Below, piece after piece: positions 23,793 through 36,878 of a stretch of DNA of 64,000 nt; the stretch's first letter is position 1, and the number at the start of each line of letters is the position of its first letter. The stretch spans positions 248,001-312,000 of the forward strand of contig NC_088319.1 in the NCBI RefSeq assembly GCF_910592395.1. The letters are read 5' to 3'. Origin of the DNA: Lineus longissimus. Taxonomy: Eukaryota; Nemertea; Pilidiophora; Heteronemertea; Lineidae. The position numbers and the translations under genes were made by a program. Under the pieces are notes generated by a model, which had not been told where the DNA came from, searched no databases, and was given only the letters and a program-made list of their open reading frames with translations.

Positions 23793-26669
23793 ATGATGTC
23801 ATTCGTTTCAATCCTGCCGATATTTTGTTTTCTATTCCTAAGGATATCTACAATCTCAGGTAAGACATTTTTTTCATGCAATGACATCAATGGCTGAAAT
23901 AGGAGGCCTTTCTAACTGTTGTTTTGTTTGAGCATCTTGATACACACGTGTGGCATCATAATGTGCACGAGTGCAGAGCCTTAGTTTCAACCGCACTTTA
24001 CTGTGGACCTCAAGATTGTTTCGGTCACTACCAAGCATCAATGATCCACCCACCAGATGTATAGCAGCCCTCACTCACAGATTGTTTCACTTGTCTTTTC
24101 AGGACTGATTCCCACAGAAGAAACGGGGAATGTCGCCAGTGAGACATCGGCAACGACAACCATGGTGGTACTTCCGTCGTCTGGCCACGAATGTGGAAAC
24201 AAATCGACAGCAAATGACGGCCTTTCGGGAGTTCAACATTCTAAGGATCAGGATTGTGACCAAAGTAGTTCTCTTCCATCTGCAGGACAACCTTTAAAGA
24301 AAGATAAAACAGGCACATCGGAAACCTGGCGGATAGTTTCTGTAGATAGCACCACAATTTATGCCTGTGGCAATTCAACTTGTGAAAATCAGTGCGAAAA
24401 TGAAAAGGTCGTGTATAGTGGAAATATACATTGCTCGTGCAGAACCACGTGTAAACTTACGGGGCGGTGTTGCTACGATTTTGAAAAATATTGTGGCACA
24501 CATCCTGATAACAACCTGGTAGACACTGTTCAACATTACAAGAGATGCCAGTTGCTGAAAATCGGGAAGTATGCCCTGACTGATGATAGGTCTGGGTTGT
24601 TTGCGACGGTTGCTACTTGCCCGACCGATACATCAAGGGAAATCGCTGATAAGTGCGAGGGCGAAATAAGCCCAGAAAAAATAGGAGAAATATTGCCGTA
24701 TGTTCCTTTAACTTACGGGGAAGTCCTGTTCGCAAACTCTTATTGTTTATTTTGCTGTACTGGGATCTGGATGAGCTCAAATGTGCAGTTGATCATTCCG
24801 TCCTTCAGATGTGGATTCCTCCTCACCCCCACAACTCTGACTGAGTTAGTTTTTCGGCATTGCTTCAAAGATGTAACTGGGTTCAACGCGTCGGACAAGA
24901 TGAAAACCTGCGCTAAAAGTGAGACTGAAACGTGCATGGGAGGATTTGACGGAATGAATGACAGTCTGCTATGCGAAAAGTACTACGCTCCTGTGATAGT
25001 GAAGAATCAGAATGGTGATGACACATGGAGGAAGGTGTTCCCCTACAGCGACAGTCGGAATCACAGCGACGTATCGTGCAGTGACGGCTCTAGCCCTTTC
25101 CCGGTTAACGATACTGACGATGGAGATTCGTCTCACAAGTCTTTGGTTGAAATTTTCGCCACCAAAGACGATGGTTTGTGCCCGAAAGATGAATACGTAG
25201 ACATCCAGTACGGCGGATGTCGGAGGTGTCCCATGGAAGACTTAATAGACAGCGAGATTTGCGCACGAGATTACAAACTGTATGCCAAGGTAAACATGAG
25301 TTTGTTTCTCATGAAATCATTCGGGAAGAGCGAAGTGAAACGCATGTTTATCGAGTCTGTTAGACCAGCCATCATGTATCTCGGAGAAGTCATGGACGTG
25401 ATTGTTAAGTATATTGATGTCGTCTGCCAGAGACAAAAGAGCAGCTCGGGAAACATTTGCAATTTGACACTGAATGCCGTTCTTGTTGTTTACCGCAGCG
25501 GGAAGTTACAGAGAATACTGGACCTAATCTCGCGAAATGTAACAAGACTGGGGTTTAATCTGGGCCCCAATGACAGTGTCGCTAGTTCGATTCATGTCTC
25601 AAACCAGGACCAAGCGAGACTGTGCCATACACTACAGGAATACCAGAACGGTCAGTTTAGTCTTGATGGCAGTCTTGTTGTTATAAACTCCAGTACGCAG
25701 CGGTACCATCTGTCTAATCAAGAGATCCGGTACACGTTTCTCGCAAGTGGAGAAGAAATGGAATCCAAGGTTGTGACCTGTGAGTACGTGAAGACTACCT
25801 TGGATTACCTCAGCGAAGTCCTTCTATCACTCTCATTGTTTGGATTAGCGGCGGTCTTTGTGACCCACTGTGTCCATAAGGAGATCCGGAACCAACCAGG
25901 CCAGAACTTGATGTCTCTCTGCCCCAACCTGTTCCTGGCTTACCTGTTCCTCCTATTAGGTCCACTGCTAACACACCTCCACATCGTCTGCTCGGTATTG
26001 GCAGTTGCCCAACATTTCTTCTGGCTGACGTCCTTTGCCTGGATGAGTGTTATTGCAGCAAACACGTGGAACACATTCCGGCCCGATTCGATAAAGACAA
26101 GCCAAGTTGCGAGCGTGAAATCGTTCGTCAAAGGGTGTCTCTACGCGTATGGCAGTCCGGCACTAGTCGTGACAACATCGGTCATCGTCACGTTCACCGT
26201 CCCTGAGCTTGGCTTCAGTTATGGTGACAGGAAGAAGTGTTGGTTGGGCAACTTCTACCAGAAGATTATAACCTTCCTAGTTCCCGTCGGCATCCTGTGC
26301 ACGATCAAGTTGACCCTGTTCGTCTTGACGGTGGTCAACATCGTGAAGGTCAGGAAGGTCACTGCCAAGGTCCAAACAAAGTCGTCACATACAGCGGTCA
26401 TGAATTTTCTACCGTATGTGAAGTTGTCAGTCATTCTGGGGACGTCCTGGGCGCTGGGTTTCCTTGCCGAGCATGATGACAGTCAGGTCCTCCGTTATGT
26501 TTTCGTCATCTTAAACGGCAGCCAAGGAATCCTGCTTGCGGCAGTTTTCTTCAGCAACGCACGCATTCGCCATCTCTGGCGCATGCGCTTTTGCAAGAAA
26601 TCTGAGCGGTCGTCTGGTTATACGCACACCACTTCGGGGAAAATTGCATCAATGTCTGCTTCTGACTAG
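23793..26669 (+). CDS. Class B/methuselah-like GPCR with somatomedin-B-like domain
   Basis: Two exons, 23793-23859 and 24103-26669, join in phase 1 (CTCAG|GTAAGA ... CTTTTCAG|GA) to 877 aa. Exon 1 encodes the signal peptide (MMSFVSILPIFCFLFL). The large ectodomain starts with a Cys-rich SMB-like module at about 111-153 (CGNSTC, CSCRTTC, RCCYDFEKYC), then more Cys pairs and N-glycosylation sites. Seven membrane helices span about 590-845, with family B features (FAWMSVIAANTWNTF in TM3, LGTSWALGF in TM6, LNGSQGILLAAVFF in TM7). No GPS cleavage motif precedes TM1, which fits a methuselah/secretin-like rather than a GAIN-type receptor. The ligand is unknown. The exon-1 ATG is preferred because it supplies the signal peptide; an in-frame TTG-started reading of exon 2 would not. 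Confidence 0.9.
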
Positions 26670-27020
26670 GATGTTAAACATTGTGTATGAAGGGCGAGAC
26701 TCATTGAGACTGAAGGCAGTCGAAGCGCCATCTTGACATTGCTCCACTTGAGGATGGCAGTGGCCTTCGATCATTTTGATTCAGGAACATGATGACGTGA
26801 AGACTGAGGTCATTATCCGGCCTATGTTCTTTTGGGCACCAACTTCTCGGTTCCACCAGGACAGGCCCATGTCCAATGAAAGGCACTCCTTCAACCTGCT
26901 AGAGTTACTGGAAGACGATTCAAGGGGACCGCTGGTGAATGAGGAATGACATGTACTTTCATTCCATCGTTATTTTCCATCAGGTTAACCAAGTCCGCCC
27001 CCCCCCCCCACACAGTATCG
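26670..27020. other. 3' UTR of the receptor gene
   Basis: It follows the stop at 26667-26669 and holds no coding signal. A C run of about 12 bp sits at 26998-27009. Confidence 0.4.
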
Positions 27021-27026
27021 CCCCCA

Positions 27027-27147
27027 CAATATCTTCTCGTGGCGAGCACAACATGTAGCAGCCTTATCCAAGATCTGTTGTATTGGACTCCCATTCAAGA
27101 AGGACTTGTATTTCAGTCACACCTCGTCCACCAGGAGAAACAGTCCC
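27027..27147. repeat. 121-bp duplicated segment, copy 1
   Basis: Matches 27417-27537 with a single difference seen (CCTTATCC versus CCTCATCC). The copies are 390 bp apart with unrelated sequence between. No reading frame stands out. Confidence 0.85.
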
Positions 27148-27227
27148 AATTTCTGGATCACCCGCATCTCGGCCCCGAAGTAAACCCGAGTCAAAATGCC
27201 CGAATGACTGAGTGCAATATTGAAGTG

Positions 27228-27233
27228 AATAAA
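27228..27233 (+). promoter_or_regulatory. Candidate poly(A) signal AATAAA
   Basis: The first AATAAA downstream of the receptor stop codon, 559 bp after it. Its use is inferred. Confidence 0.4.
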
Positions 27234-27416
27234 TCAGTCGAATGTATCTTGTTGTAATTCTTAATTTAATTGCTGAAGAATATACATGTACACCTAAATT
27301 CAAGCCATTCGAGTTGTTTCGAGGTCCCGACATCACTGACTATAAGGCCATCTGGGGTTCCATACAATGTCTACCGCATTGGCAACCCCTGTATCGATGC
27401 TGAGCGACATCGAGCG

Positions 27417-27537
27417 CAATATCTTCTCGTGGCGAGCACAACATGTAGCAGCCTCATCCAAGATCTGTTGTATTGGACTCCCATTCAAGAAGGACTTGTA
27501 TTTCAGTCACACCTCGTCCACCAGGAGAAACAGTCCC
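27417..27537. repeat. 121-bp duplicated segment, copy 2
   Basis: Near-identical to 27027-27147. It lies between the receptor gene and the last exon of the adipolin-like gene. Confidence 0.85.
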
Positions 27538-27976
27538 CAGGTTCATTCCTTTCTATATCGCATTCTGGTCTCTCCACTCTACGTAACATCTCGGATTCCA
27601 GTTCGACCAGCGAGGCCAGACTCTTGCGCAGTCGCGTAACTATGTCGTTTCGACACTGCCAACACCAGCCGCCATTTTAGATCTGCTGCTCCCGATTCAT
27701 GGAGTAGATCAGAGGCGAGTGAAGATGCCAGAATCATAGCGATCGATCAGCCAAGAATTGATTGACACAACAACCTAACAAAACCTTAACACATAGTATC
27801 TGTCATGTTCAGGTGATAGGCGCGTTTTCTGTATGTTTTGTGATGACTAATCGATGGTCTTCTGATCTGTTGCTTCTGACATCGCCACGCGCCTGTGATA
27901 CATCCGGGACCTTCTGTTGTCTGTGTTGGCAGAGAGAATATCCTTCTATTTGCCTGGAGAATGTGGCGTGGCTTCT

Positions 27977-30900
27977 CTACCAATTGACCAGCATCCCACT
28001 GAAGTCCGAACCCTTGTAGACGGAAAAGAATCGTGGTGATCGGTTCTGAATGAAGATGGACACATAGTCACCAGCCTGAAATAATGGAAAAAATTTATAC
28101 ACTTTTAACCATCCATTCGCCAACATCCTGGTTGGTATTCTGGCTGGCCAGGAAGTGGGCAATCAGTGGCCACATATCATGCTTGCCATGTTTTTAGTTC
28201 TGAAAGTGGTGCTCCTACCCCTCAACAGGCTCTGTTGAAAATGATGTCCGTATCCCCTGAAGAGGCTGGTGATAATGGCCTCTCCCACTCCTGAAAATGG
28301 CGTTCCTACCCCCTAAACAGGCTGTTGAAAATGGCGTGCTTACCTCCATTTCGAGTAGACCACTGAAGCTAATGGTGAAGGTTCGGCTGTTGCTCTCAAA
28401 ACCAGAGCTATGTTCCAAGGTTCTGTGGAAAGAACAATACGTTACTGGTTTGAGGGTTGGTCAACAGGCGACAGGAGGGGGTCCAATTTGTTTTCGTCAG
28501 GTGACTTCATGCTAGGCCTTTTCCAAAATTAGTGTTTGTAAGTGTCATCCCTTGATGAGGGATTCACCATTCTCCACACAACGACCCGGCCACATGCCGT
28601 AACAGACCTTGTAAAGGTGAAATCATGGTACTCTACAATATCAACTTACGGATATTTCCTGCAAGAGGAGTTCATACAAATCATGACCTTGAACTTGTCA
28701 CCCTTCCGTAAGAGGGCGCTGCTCTGTTTATTCTGTAAGCGAGGCTGCCGGGCGGTGACGGGGTTGTGTCGGATGTGGAGATTGGCAGAGAATTGGTAGA
28801 CGCCCGTCCGTGGCGCCGTGTAGCGTCCCTCATGCGGGTCGAAGCTACCACTTTTACTGAACGACCCACTCCGGCTGAATGGCTGTGGAAAGAAATGGCA
28901 AATTTGTGGTGCTGGTTCAAGGGATCACAGAAAGAACGGGACACACAGAAAGAATTACAATATAGCAAAAAGGAATTAGACTCCTCGTCATCCTATTTAT
29001 AATTCGTTCATGGGGCGGGCTAGGAGAGTAGAAAAACCGGTAATTAGCGGCCATCTCGATCTACTTAATTGGAGATGAACTATATACAGGCAATACATGT
29101 ATAGTGCATGATAAGCCTCACTCACAATTTCAAAGTTTTTCAATTCCAGTATCGTGTTTTTAGCGACACCTATTGTCCCAAGCTGGCATCTAAAAGCAGA
29201 CGACACTCTCGGTAGATGATGCAGACTCTCTGGTAATGTGTTGTTGCCAGGGAGACTACATCCGGGACACTGAAAATATAAACAAAACAAATTATCACGA
29301 TTAACATAGCTTCTGAAAGTTCGGGTATTTCTGATGGCCGTACACATTTGCTGTTTAGGCCTACTGGTATTTTGATTAGATCCAGAGATCTGTTGAAATT
29401 CACGTGCTAAATTTTTTATATCACATTTTGAGATGAATTGCCAGTGCAACCGTTCATTGTGATGGCCATCAATAACTCACAGTGCTTGGCCTACTGTAAA
29501 CAGTAAACACGGATGCATGAGTAGGAATATAGATTGAACCAATAGATTGTGCGCCACCTGAGCTTCGATTTTAGAACTACACGTAGGTGTAATTCAATCT
29601 TGTGTGAGTACTACACCTTTAGCTATAGATTCTTGGTAGTACTTTCTTACATTTGGAACCGCCCTGGCTTGACTGTCTAGAATGTATCGCTCACGTGTTA
29701 TCGATATCACCAGAAAATGACGATGGTTTATGATAATAGGGAGGATCTGCAAGTTACGTACGGAAAACGTAATCTTTCAAAACCTGATGAATGAAGTTAC
29801 CTACCCTTTCGGCTATAAGTATTTCTGCTCTGTTTTCTGCTGCTTCTGTTCGGAAATAAGAACAAAATATCAGGAAACTTAACTTAAGGAAGCTTAACTT
29901 AAGGAAGCTTAACTTAAGGAAGCTTAACTTAAGGAAGCTTAACTTAAGGAAGCTTAACTTAAGGAAGCTTAACTTAAGGAAGCTTAACTTAAGGAAGCTT
30001 AACTTAAGGAAGCTTAACTTAAGGAAGCTTAACTTAAGGAAGCTTAACTTAAGGAAGCTTAACTTAAGAGATGTTGTCAATTCCCTCTCCCCTTTATCAT
30101 ATTTAATAGGAAGTAACTTCTAACATTTGACTATACATTTTAAAAATTTTTTGGGAAAAATGGGGTGAATCTTTTACTTTTATTTCAAGTCCTGGCTGAT
30201 ATAGTGGATGCAAAGTGTCAACAATGTGTCGATTGCCGGAGTATGGGGAGGGGTACAAGGTCAACATTGAGTGGTGCATCACGAAACCATGACTATGTCT
30301 GATTCCTAACCTACCTTTGACTAAAGCTCTGAATTCGTTCAGTATCTTCTCTCTGGTGAATGTGCCACCGGGCGGTCCGGGAGGCCCCGGCGGTCCCGGT
30401 GGACCCTCTGGTCCCCGGGGACCAGGATGACCCGTCTGAAAGGAAAATAGGCACAGGTTCAAATGATGCCAAACAAGACGAGACCATATCGGGTCTGCCG
30501 GCTGGGTCTTTTTCTCAGCTCTTTGAGCATCCGTCGTCCGTCGTTGTCGCCCGTCTTCCATTAGCATGTCACGTTTCGTAATCACAAGGGCTATGTACTT
30601 GAAACGTTGTACATATGACTGCAGGCCAGGTGGCTAGCTAGGTGGAAAATCAACTTTATCCTGAATCATGTCTTCTTAAGAGAAGTAGCTTTGGTGTTTA
30701 CCCTTGTATAAGGTCGCAGAGGTCAACGTTCAAAATGTTGCTACAAATAGCCGCGAAACACCACTGCAAAATTACTAAACAGCAGAGTCAACTTTCTTTT
30801 CTGAACAGTCATGGCACTAACCATTCCCACAACCCTAAACAACACATCACAAAGCTAGGTGAGCACATGGTCCATGGACCATTCCATTTACGCCGATAAG

Positions 30901-33900
30901 AAAGTAAATGTTGTCCCCTGGAGAATTGGTCCCATTTTATTGTTCAGGGAGTGATGGCTTTGAGGTGCCACGGATTGTACAGCTCTCGCTCTTCTATTCA
31001 TCTCCATTATTGTACTGTCCCAATATCTGCATCAGTTGCTTCATGAACACAACCTTGGAAGAAGAGCTCCCACTTCCTTCGGCAAAGTTACGACAGGAAT
31101 GAACGAAATGAATAAAAAATTCCATTCCTTGGGACAAATTAGCAAGATTTGGTTTTAAACCGATTTAGCCGGAATTTTGTTCCTGTTTCCGTATTTTCTC
31201 TGTTGGAATAATTGGCTGAATAATTTGTGAGGTTTGATAGGTGTGTTGGTGCAGGAGTTGGCGGGTGTGAGAGCGAAATAGCGGCTGTATTACATGAGTA
31301 TATGCATGTACGGAGCGCTGAAGAACTTATCCTACTATAATTTACCCAGTGTAATGAGGTCAGATGTTGAAGTCGAACCTTTGTTGCCAGCAACTAAGCA
31401 GCAACTCTCCTTAGCCTTTAAAATGCTAGTACCCCACCTGCATTTGATACATTCCCATCAGTGACCTTGGGAAGGCCCATCGCTTCCCACATTAATCAGA
31501 AATTTTACGATATTTGGGGGAAATGCATTGAAGCCAACATCTTAATGTTACACATGGCTCAGAAAAAAACGCTTATGCGGTTTATTTTGAGTTTCTTGTA
31601 TGACTCTTGTCAGAAAATACAATATCCCACTCCTCTGTTTCGGCATCGGGCGACAATACGGAACACTACCGAGCTTTGCCGAGGGCGCGTCCGCTGCAAC
31701 ACCTTCGATAAATAGAAGGTAATTAGACAAACCCGCTGTGGGAATGATCAATGACAAGGGCCATTTAGAGAAAGTTAATGGGACACCAATTCAAAGTCAT
31801 CAAAGCCTTTAATTTGTCTGTTGTTGTTGGTAATACTGCGCAGTGTCGGTGGCCGAGAATAGCCGTCTTTGGTGTGGACGGGACTGCCCGGCGCCAGCGG
31901 AACAGGTGCGTTGTTGTCGTGAAGTGATTGGGTTGCATTGTTGTCGATGCATTGATGTCGTCTGCGCTAATCGGCCGCTCGCGACGCCGCCCGTCATTGG
32001 CACATGGCGCCTTCGTGTATCATTAACCACATCATCAAAACCTGGATGTGCACAGATAACTGCATAATCTGAATGTTTCATCCGAAATATTTCCGCATAA
32101 TTTGTTTCTTGAGTGCGTTTTCACACTTCTCGTGTAATTAGTCGGTGTTAGGTCGCGGTATCGCTGCTTACGGGTGGCGTGCGTTGCCGAAGTGACGAGT
32201 GCCCGTCTCTTCGTCTCCAACCTGTCGCCGCTTATTCTTGATCGATTTCACCCCAATAATTGAAATCATTGAATCAGAGGGAGAATTAATTCGAAGGAGG
32301 CGAATAATCGGACGAGACAACCGTCTTGACGCCTTCGCCGTGTCTGGCGATGATTTTTCTGAGATAGTGCTGATTTTGGGAAAATCGACGAACGCTTCAT
32401 ATTTCCGCATGGAGTCATCACGTTCAATATACATTGTGATCTATTCGTGACCGCTTCTGCGCCTAGACACAAGACGTTAAATGAAATTTTCGATTCGTAC
32501 CCGATCGTCTCACAAGGTGGCAACACGACGAAATGAGATAATCGGTAATGCTTGCCATTCTAGGATAAAATCAAACACAAGTGCTTTGCGCAATGAGGAC
32601 ATCATATGTCATCATAACAAATTCTCTAGGTCAATCAGCGCTTGACCATTTCCGACCTTTACTTACCAACTTCCGGTGACTGTTCTTTTGTTTGCGTTGC
32701 TCTTTTCTTGCGGCTTTTCTCGCACTGTCTATTCTGTCGGAATGTCTAACGAAGGATAACCAGCTGCCCTGAGGGTCAAGCGTTTTGGACACCTGTAAAA
32801 AAGGTTACACTTTATTCATACATGTGTAGTAGAACCTCTTTATTAAGGACACCCCCTGGACTGACAAGTGCTGTCGTTAAAGGAGAAGTGTCCTGATTAG
32901 AGATGTCAATTTGATGGTCAGGCTTTAGAAACACCTCAAACTAAACAATGGAATGTGATTTTGAGTGCTTTTTGACCGCTTCAACGCTGCCGTCGAAACG
33001 AGGCGCAGACGGCGCGTAGTATATTATACACTGTAAGCAGTGGTTCATTGTAATCAAGGTGCAAATGCACGTCTCATGGTTTGTTATTCGTCTCCTGCTT
33101 CTGTCTTGCTCCTCTGTCTTGTTCTTGTCTGGTACTTCATGTTTTCTTTCTCAGCAGGATTCGATTCAACAGTACCCAGACAGCTCTGGCTGATGAAGCC
33201 AGCAGCCGACGCCCTCTCAATATTAAAGTTCTAAAGCTATGGTGCTTTCCTTTGAAATATAATTAGCCTTGAATGGGTTAGCATCGTTAGCACCAAGAAG
33301 TGGCAAATATCTCACCTTCCTACCGCCAATTTGTCGCGCAGGTATGAGTGATGAGTGGAGTCCGCCGCTTTCTAGCGCCACTAAAACATCCCCGGCGAAG
33401 ATGGCACTTTAATTGGCTATTTACATTCAAGGGGAGCCAACGGTTCATTTCATAGCTACTTGGGCAGAAATCACGTGCATTTCTGTGTTAATGCATGTGG
33501 TTTTGCACAGGTGTTCTGGCAGACCTTGCATGAAAAGGAGGTGATTTCCATTTCAATCAGGTTGGCTAGAAAGTAGACGCAGCATACATGTAGTGTAGCC
33601 AAGTACACTATCCATGTTAGTGAAAACGTTCATGTATATTGCTTCTGACAATGCAAATACTACAGTACATGTGTGTGGAAATCTATTTTCTGTCAGTATT
33701 TACACAGATCACATAATTCAAATTCAAATACTGTCCAAATTTTAAATGAATACACTCAACCTTTAAAATGTAGTTTCTCTAAGTATGAGATGTGCAGGTG
33801 ATATATGTAAACGGAACTTGAAGTGTATATACGCCAACTGACCTCGTCGCCAGGTTGAGTGAACAATGCGTTCTGCCTTCTAAAATGCCAGCTTCACGAC

Positions 33901-35985
33901 CTGTTGCCTAGGTTGATAAGTGAGGTATTTGCGATGGCTCCACTAAAACGCGCCATTCTCAATGGGTTGCTAATTAGCGTCTTAAAGCGTTCCGTTAGCT
34001 GAGTGAGTAGCTTAGATTATCGTGTTATTGCCAACTTAGGAAAGTAAGTCTACCCTGCTAAAGAAGACCGCGCAAAGTGAAGAAGAAAAAATGGATGGGA
34101 ATGCCTATTTTGCGCATTTTTTTGTCACTTCGTCAAAACGTGCAGAAGCATTCCAATTGAAGTGTCCTAACGTTATCTCAGAAGGCTCGGCCCAGGCAAA
34201 AGTTTCCATAGATTCTTAAACAGGAACTTTTGCCTCCGAGCATAAACAATACTTGTAGACAAAGAGTAAATCGCGGTATATGGCCAAGAACATGATCAGA
34301 CAACTCTTGTAGTTCCCGAAGTTTGCTGCCACCTGTTCTGAGCACAGTAAAAAGTCTGTAGCCAAGCAGCCGTCGCTAGAGAATGACTTCGGCGCAAACT
34401 TGCTACATGTACTTCCAAAATAAAACATCCAAGAACACCATCAGATTCCTGGAGTATTTACAACAAACGCTTCCCTCGCTTCACCACCTGCCCATTGTTT
34501 ACACCTGACATGATCTACTTATACTCTCAGTCAAATATTCAAACGGTCGTCTGCCTGACAGCTTTTGGCGCCAATCCGCCATCTTTGTTTCCCAAGTGAC
34601 GCGCCAAGTCTCGTCCCAACGAGATTTGAATAAATACATGAAATGAACTGCGCTTTGAGCTTGTATTCACTGGATCGAGGTAGACGCAGCCAGGTACTTA
34701 TTGCCACTTTGTTAGCTGCACGGGAGTTTATTTTGATTGTCAGATAAGATTTAGATACTAAAGGATTCTCTTTCTCTTCGTTTTTTAGATGTTTCAGAAA
34801 TGACCGTGTCGAGCTGGAAGACATTATAGTTTGAATATGGTTGAAATGAGAGTTTTGCAAATGCTTCTCACGTGGTTAAGCTACAGGTGTAGACTCTTTG
34901 ATGCCTCGGACATAACAAGGCCTAAACCTAATCCATTCATACCAATCCAGAAAACATACACACCTCAACTATCTGGGATAGCTAACGAGATCAAACGTGA
35001 AGCCCCGACTTGGTAACCGGCCTCGGCGTTCCCTTGAACAATAACCTTGGCAAAACAAGAAGAAATAAGCATATTTTCTCTGCAGCAAATCCGGATCCGT
35101 AATTATGATGATTCGAAGTACCTGTATAACCGCTAGGCCTATAGGTCTGCCTCAGGCGGAAAGCTGATGAAATCCAGCGCCAAGAATTAATGGGTGGTAG
35201 TAAGTTCATCGCAGTTTTGGTCAACATTTTTTTTGCTCCCCTCGCGTTGTCTAATGAGACCGCCAGTACCCCAAGTTCGGTATCAGTTATTTAAACCGCT
35301 GTGCCCGATCGACGGACCGCACTCAGAGAGGAGAATAGGCCTACCTCTCTGATTACAAATCCCGCCTGATCTTTTCTCAAACGAATTTTAGATGGGTGTA
35401 ACCCACTCCCCCCCCCCCCCCCCCCTCAGTTTCACCAGTTTCACCAGTCACACAACTTGAGATCGGGCGGGTCCTATGTTACCGGAAATCGATTCTTCAC
35501 TGTTCTTCGGTCAATCGATAAGCCGCCATACTTACACCATATTTTGTCTTATCTCCCTTAGTGGTAGAGATGGGGCCGTCCAAAGATAAGGCCTTGTGTG
35601 CAGTAGGATTCAGAAGGGTTGCCCCTATATAGTGTCAAGGGGGCCCCTTTTTTTCTTCGGAGAGCAACGATTTTGTTCAGGGCGCTTCTCCCCAAGAAGC
35701 CAATGCGATTTACAGGATGTCAATAGTGATTTGGACTGTTTCACCTACCTCGCCGTCTTCGTGTTCATTCGTACTGAGATTGTTCTGTCTCTCCAACTCC
35801 TGAAGTAACACTTCCTCATCAATGTCAATGGTAGTCCCGCGGATCGGTATGCCGCCACTGCGGACGCCGCCATCGGGCGTCCCCCGGATAGGCAGCCGGC
35901 CCGTCCGGCCACTCCATACCGAAGTCGACAGCAACAGCGTCCCGAAGAACGCGCATAATAATTGTTCCTCGTTGAAATACATCAC
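27977..35985 (-). CDS. C1QTNF12: Adipolin/erythroferrone-like secreted collagen-C1q protein
   Basis: Secreted hormone of the C1q/TNF superfamily. Eight exons (minus): 35985-35749, 32792-32667, 30435-30315, 29845-29805, 29269-29126, 28882-28650, 28422-28344, 28075-27977. Phases all join to 359 aa plus stop. Order: a signal peptide (LLCAFFGTLLLSTSVWSG), a pro-region with acidic patch, the motif DPQGSWLSFVRHSDR, a basic stretch (RKAARKEQRKQK) that could be cleaved by furin-like proteases, a short collagen stretch (GPPGPPGPPGPP), then the C1q-like fold. In that fold, FQFSASLHV-type sequence reads VYQFSANLHI, then KVMICMNSSCRKY, GFESNSRTFTISFSGLLEME, AGDYVSIFI and SDFSGMLVNW. These match the adipolin/erythroferrone pair (human about 300-350 aa) better than other CTRPs; which of the two is closer is not decided. 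The first of two adjacent ATGs (35985, 35982) was taken as start. Confidence 0.93.
28200..28343 (-). repeat. Decayed minisatellite beginning at a 5' splice site
   Basis: Read on the minus strand, intron 7 of the adipolin-like gene begins GTAAGCACGCCATTTTCAAC and is followed by about four diverged 27-35 bp copies. Two of these again begin GTAGGA. The first copy starts exactly at the splice donor of exon 28422-28344. Confidence 0.65.
29881..30068. repeat. 15-bp minisatellite, 12 full units
   Basis: AACTTAAGGAAGCTT is repeated 12 times (29881-30060), plus a partial unit at each end. Each unit contains the palindromes CTTAAG and AAGCTT. It lies in adipolin-like intron 3, immediately upstream (in gene sense) of the 41-bp exon 29845-29805. 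One minus-strand frame is open because of the 15-bp period. Confidence 0.95.
30640..32660. other. Adipolin-like intron 2, no features
   Basis: No further exon is needed, since flanking exons join in phase 0. Nothing beyond ordinary sequence is seen. Confidence 0.5.
32830..32915. repeat. Dispersed repeat shared with 48391-48478
   Basis: Both copies read AGAACCTC-TTAT--AGGACACCC, CTGACAA-TGCTGTC and GTGTCCTGATTAGA. This copy lies in adipolin-like intron 1; the other lies inside the TIR element at 48170-48606. Confidence 0.7.
32920..35740. other. Adipolin-like intron 1, no features
   Basis: No exon-like open frame with both splice signals is seen. A C run lies at 35408-35425. Confidence 0.45.
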
Positions 35986-35989
35986 TATT

Positions 35990-36870
35990 TTAATTGTGTC
36001 TCAAATCACTGTTTATCATATCCTCAACAGAGACACATGTAGTTATATTATCTTATGATAATGCCATTTTCAAAATAAATGCCGAGATGTTTGAATAATT
36101 GTTGTAATACTCAATCAAAGTTATTTGAACTGACATGGAGAGCTCCTGCTGTCACGTTTACGAAGTTTACTCACAGGATAAGATTCATATTCCCCGGCAT
36201 TAGAGTAGAACTTCGAGTGATTCAGTTTACTCCATCTCTTCTTGGAAAGAAAGGTGACAAAGAATTTACGTATAACTTTGTAAGAATGGAACGCTTGTCG
36301 ATGTTGTGTCCAAAAACGATTCCAAAGCTGTATTTTAAGTTTCTCATGAAGTCAGCCAAGAAGACCCTCCAACGAACAAGTCCAAACAAAACCTAACCGG
36401 TTAACAGCTCGGCAAACTTCAAGCGTTCTCGAGATCAAATTGACTTTTCCGTAACGTTTTGTTCCAAACGAAATGATTTAAGTTGTTGCACCGAATGAGA
36501 ATCAGAAAACTCCACCAAACTCCTGACATACTGCATCAAAACTTTCAGAATTACTGCACCAAAGCTGAGAACTTTAGAACCGCACCAAAAGTTCCGGAAG
36601 CTATCTCTGGTTTGATCGCGCCTGTTTGCAACCTGCCGATTGATGAGCATCACGTGCCACGCGCCAAAGAACACAGCAGCACCATGAATGAACGCGCGAA
36701 ACCGGCGAAAGGCGAAGATATCCTAAATTGCTTCGTTTACTATCTATTTCTATTGGTCAAGACAATTATAGTATGGATTATCGGTTGTGGTCGTTCGGAA
36801 ACTGGTGTCGAGGTTGACAATCGTCTGCTACATTTAGAACTTCCGGCTGTGCGGCACCAGAATTTCACGC
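35990..36870. other. Region upstream of the adipolin-like gene
   Basis: It should contain that gene's minus-strand promoter. No recognisable gene is seen; a plus ORF at 36079-36396 is unrecognised. Confidence 0.4.
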
Positions 36871-36878
36871 CACAACCG

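Noticed and set aside
24057-24102. Receptor translation starting within exon 2 of the GPCR gene
   Set aside because: This stretch is intron ending in CTTTTCAG. The exon-1 ATG supplies a proper signal peptide in phase.
29754-30080. 108-codon minus ORF with LKLSF repeats
   Set aside because: Reads through the 15-bp intronic array into the real 41-bp adipolin-like exon; the exon borders are set by splice signals.
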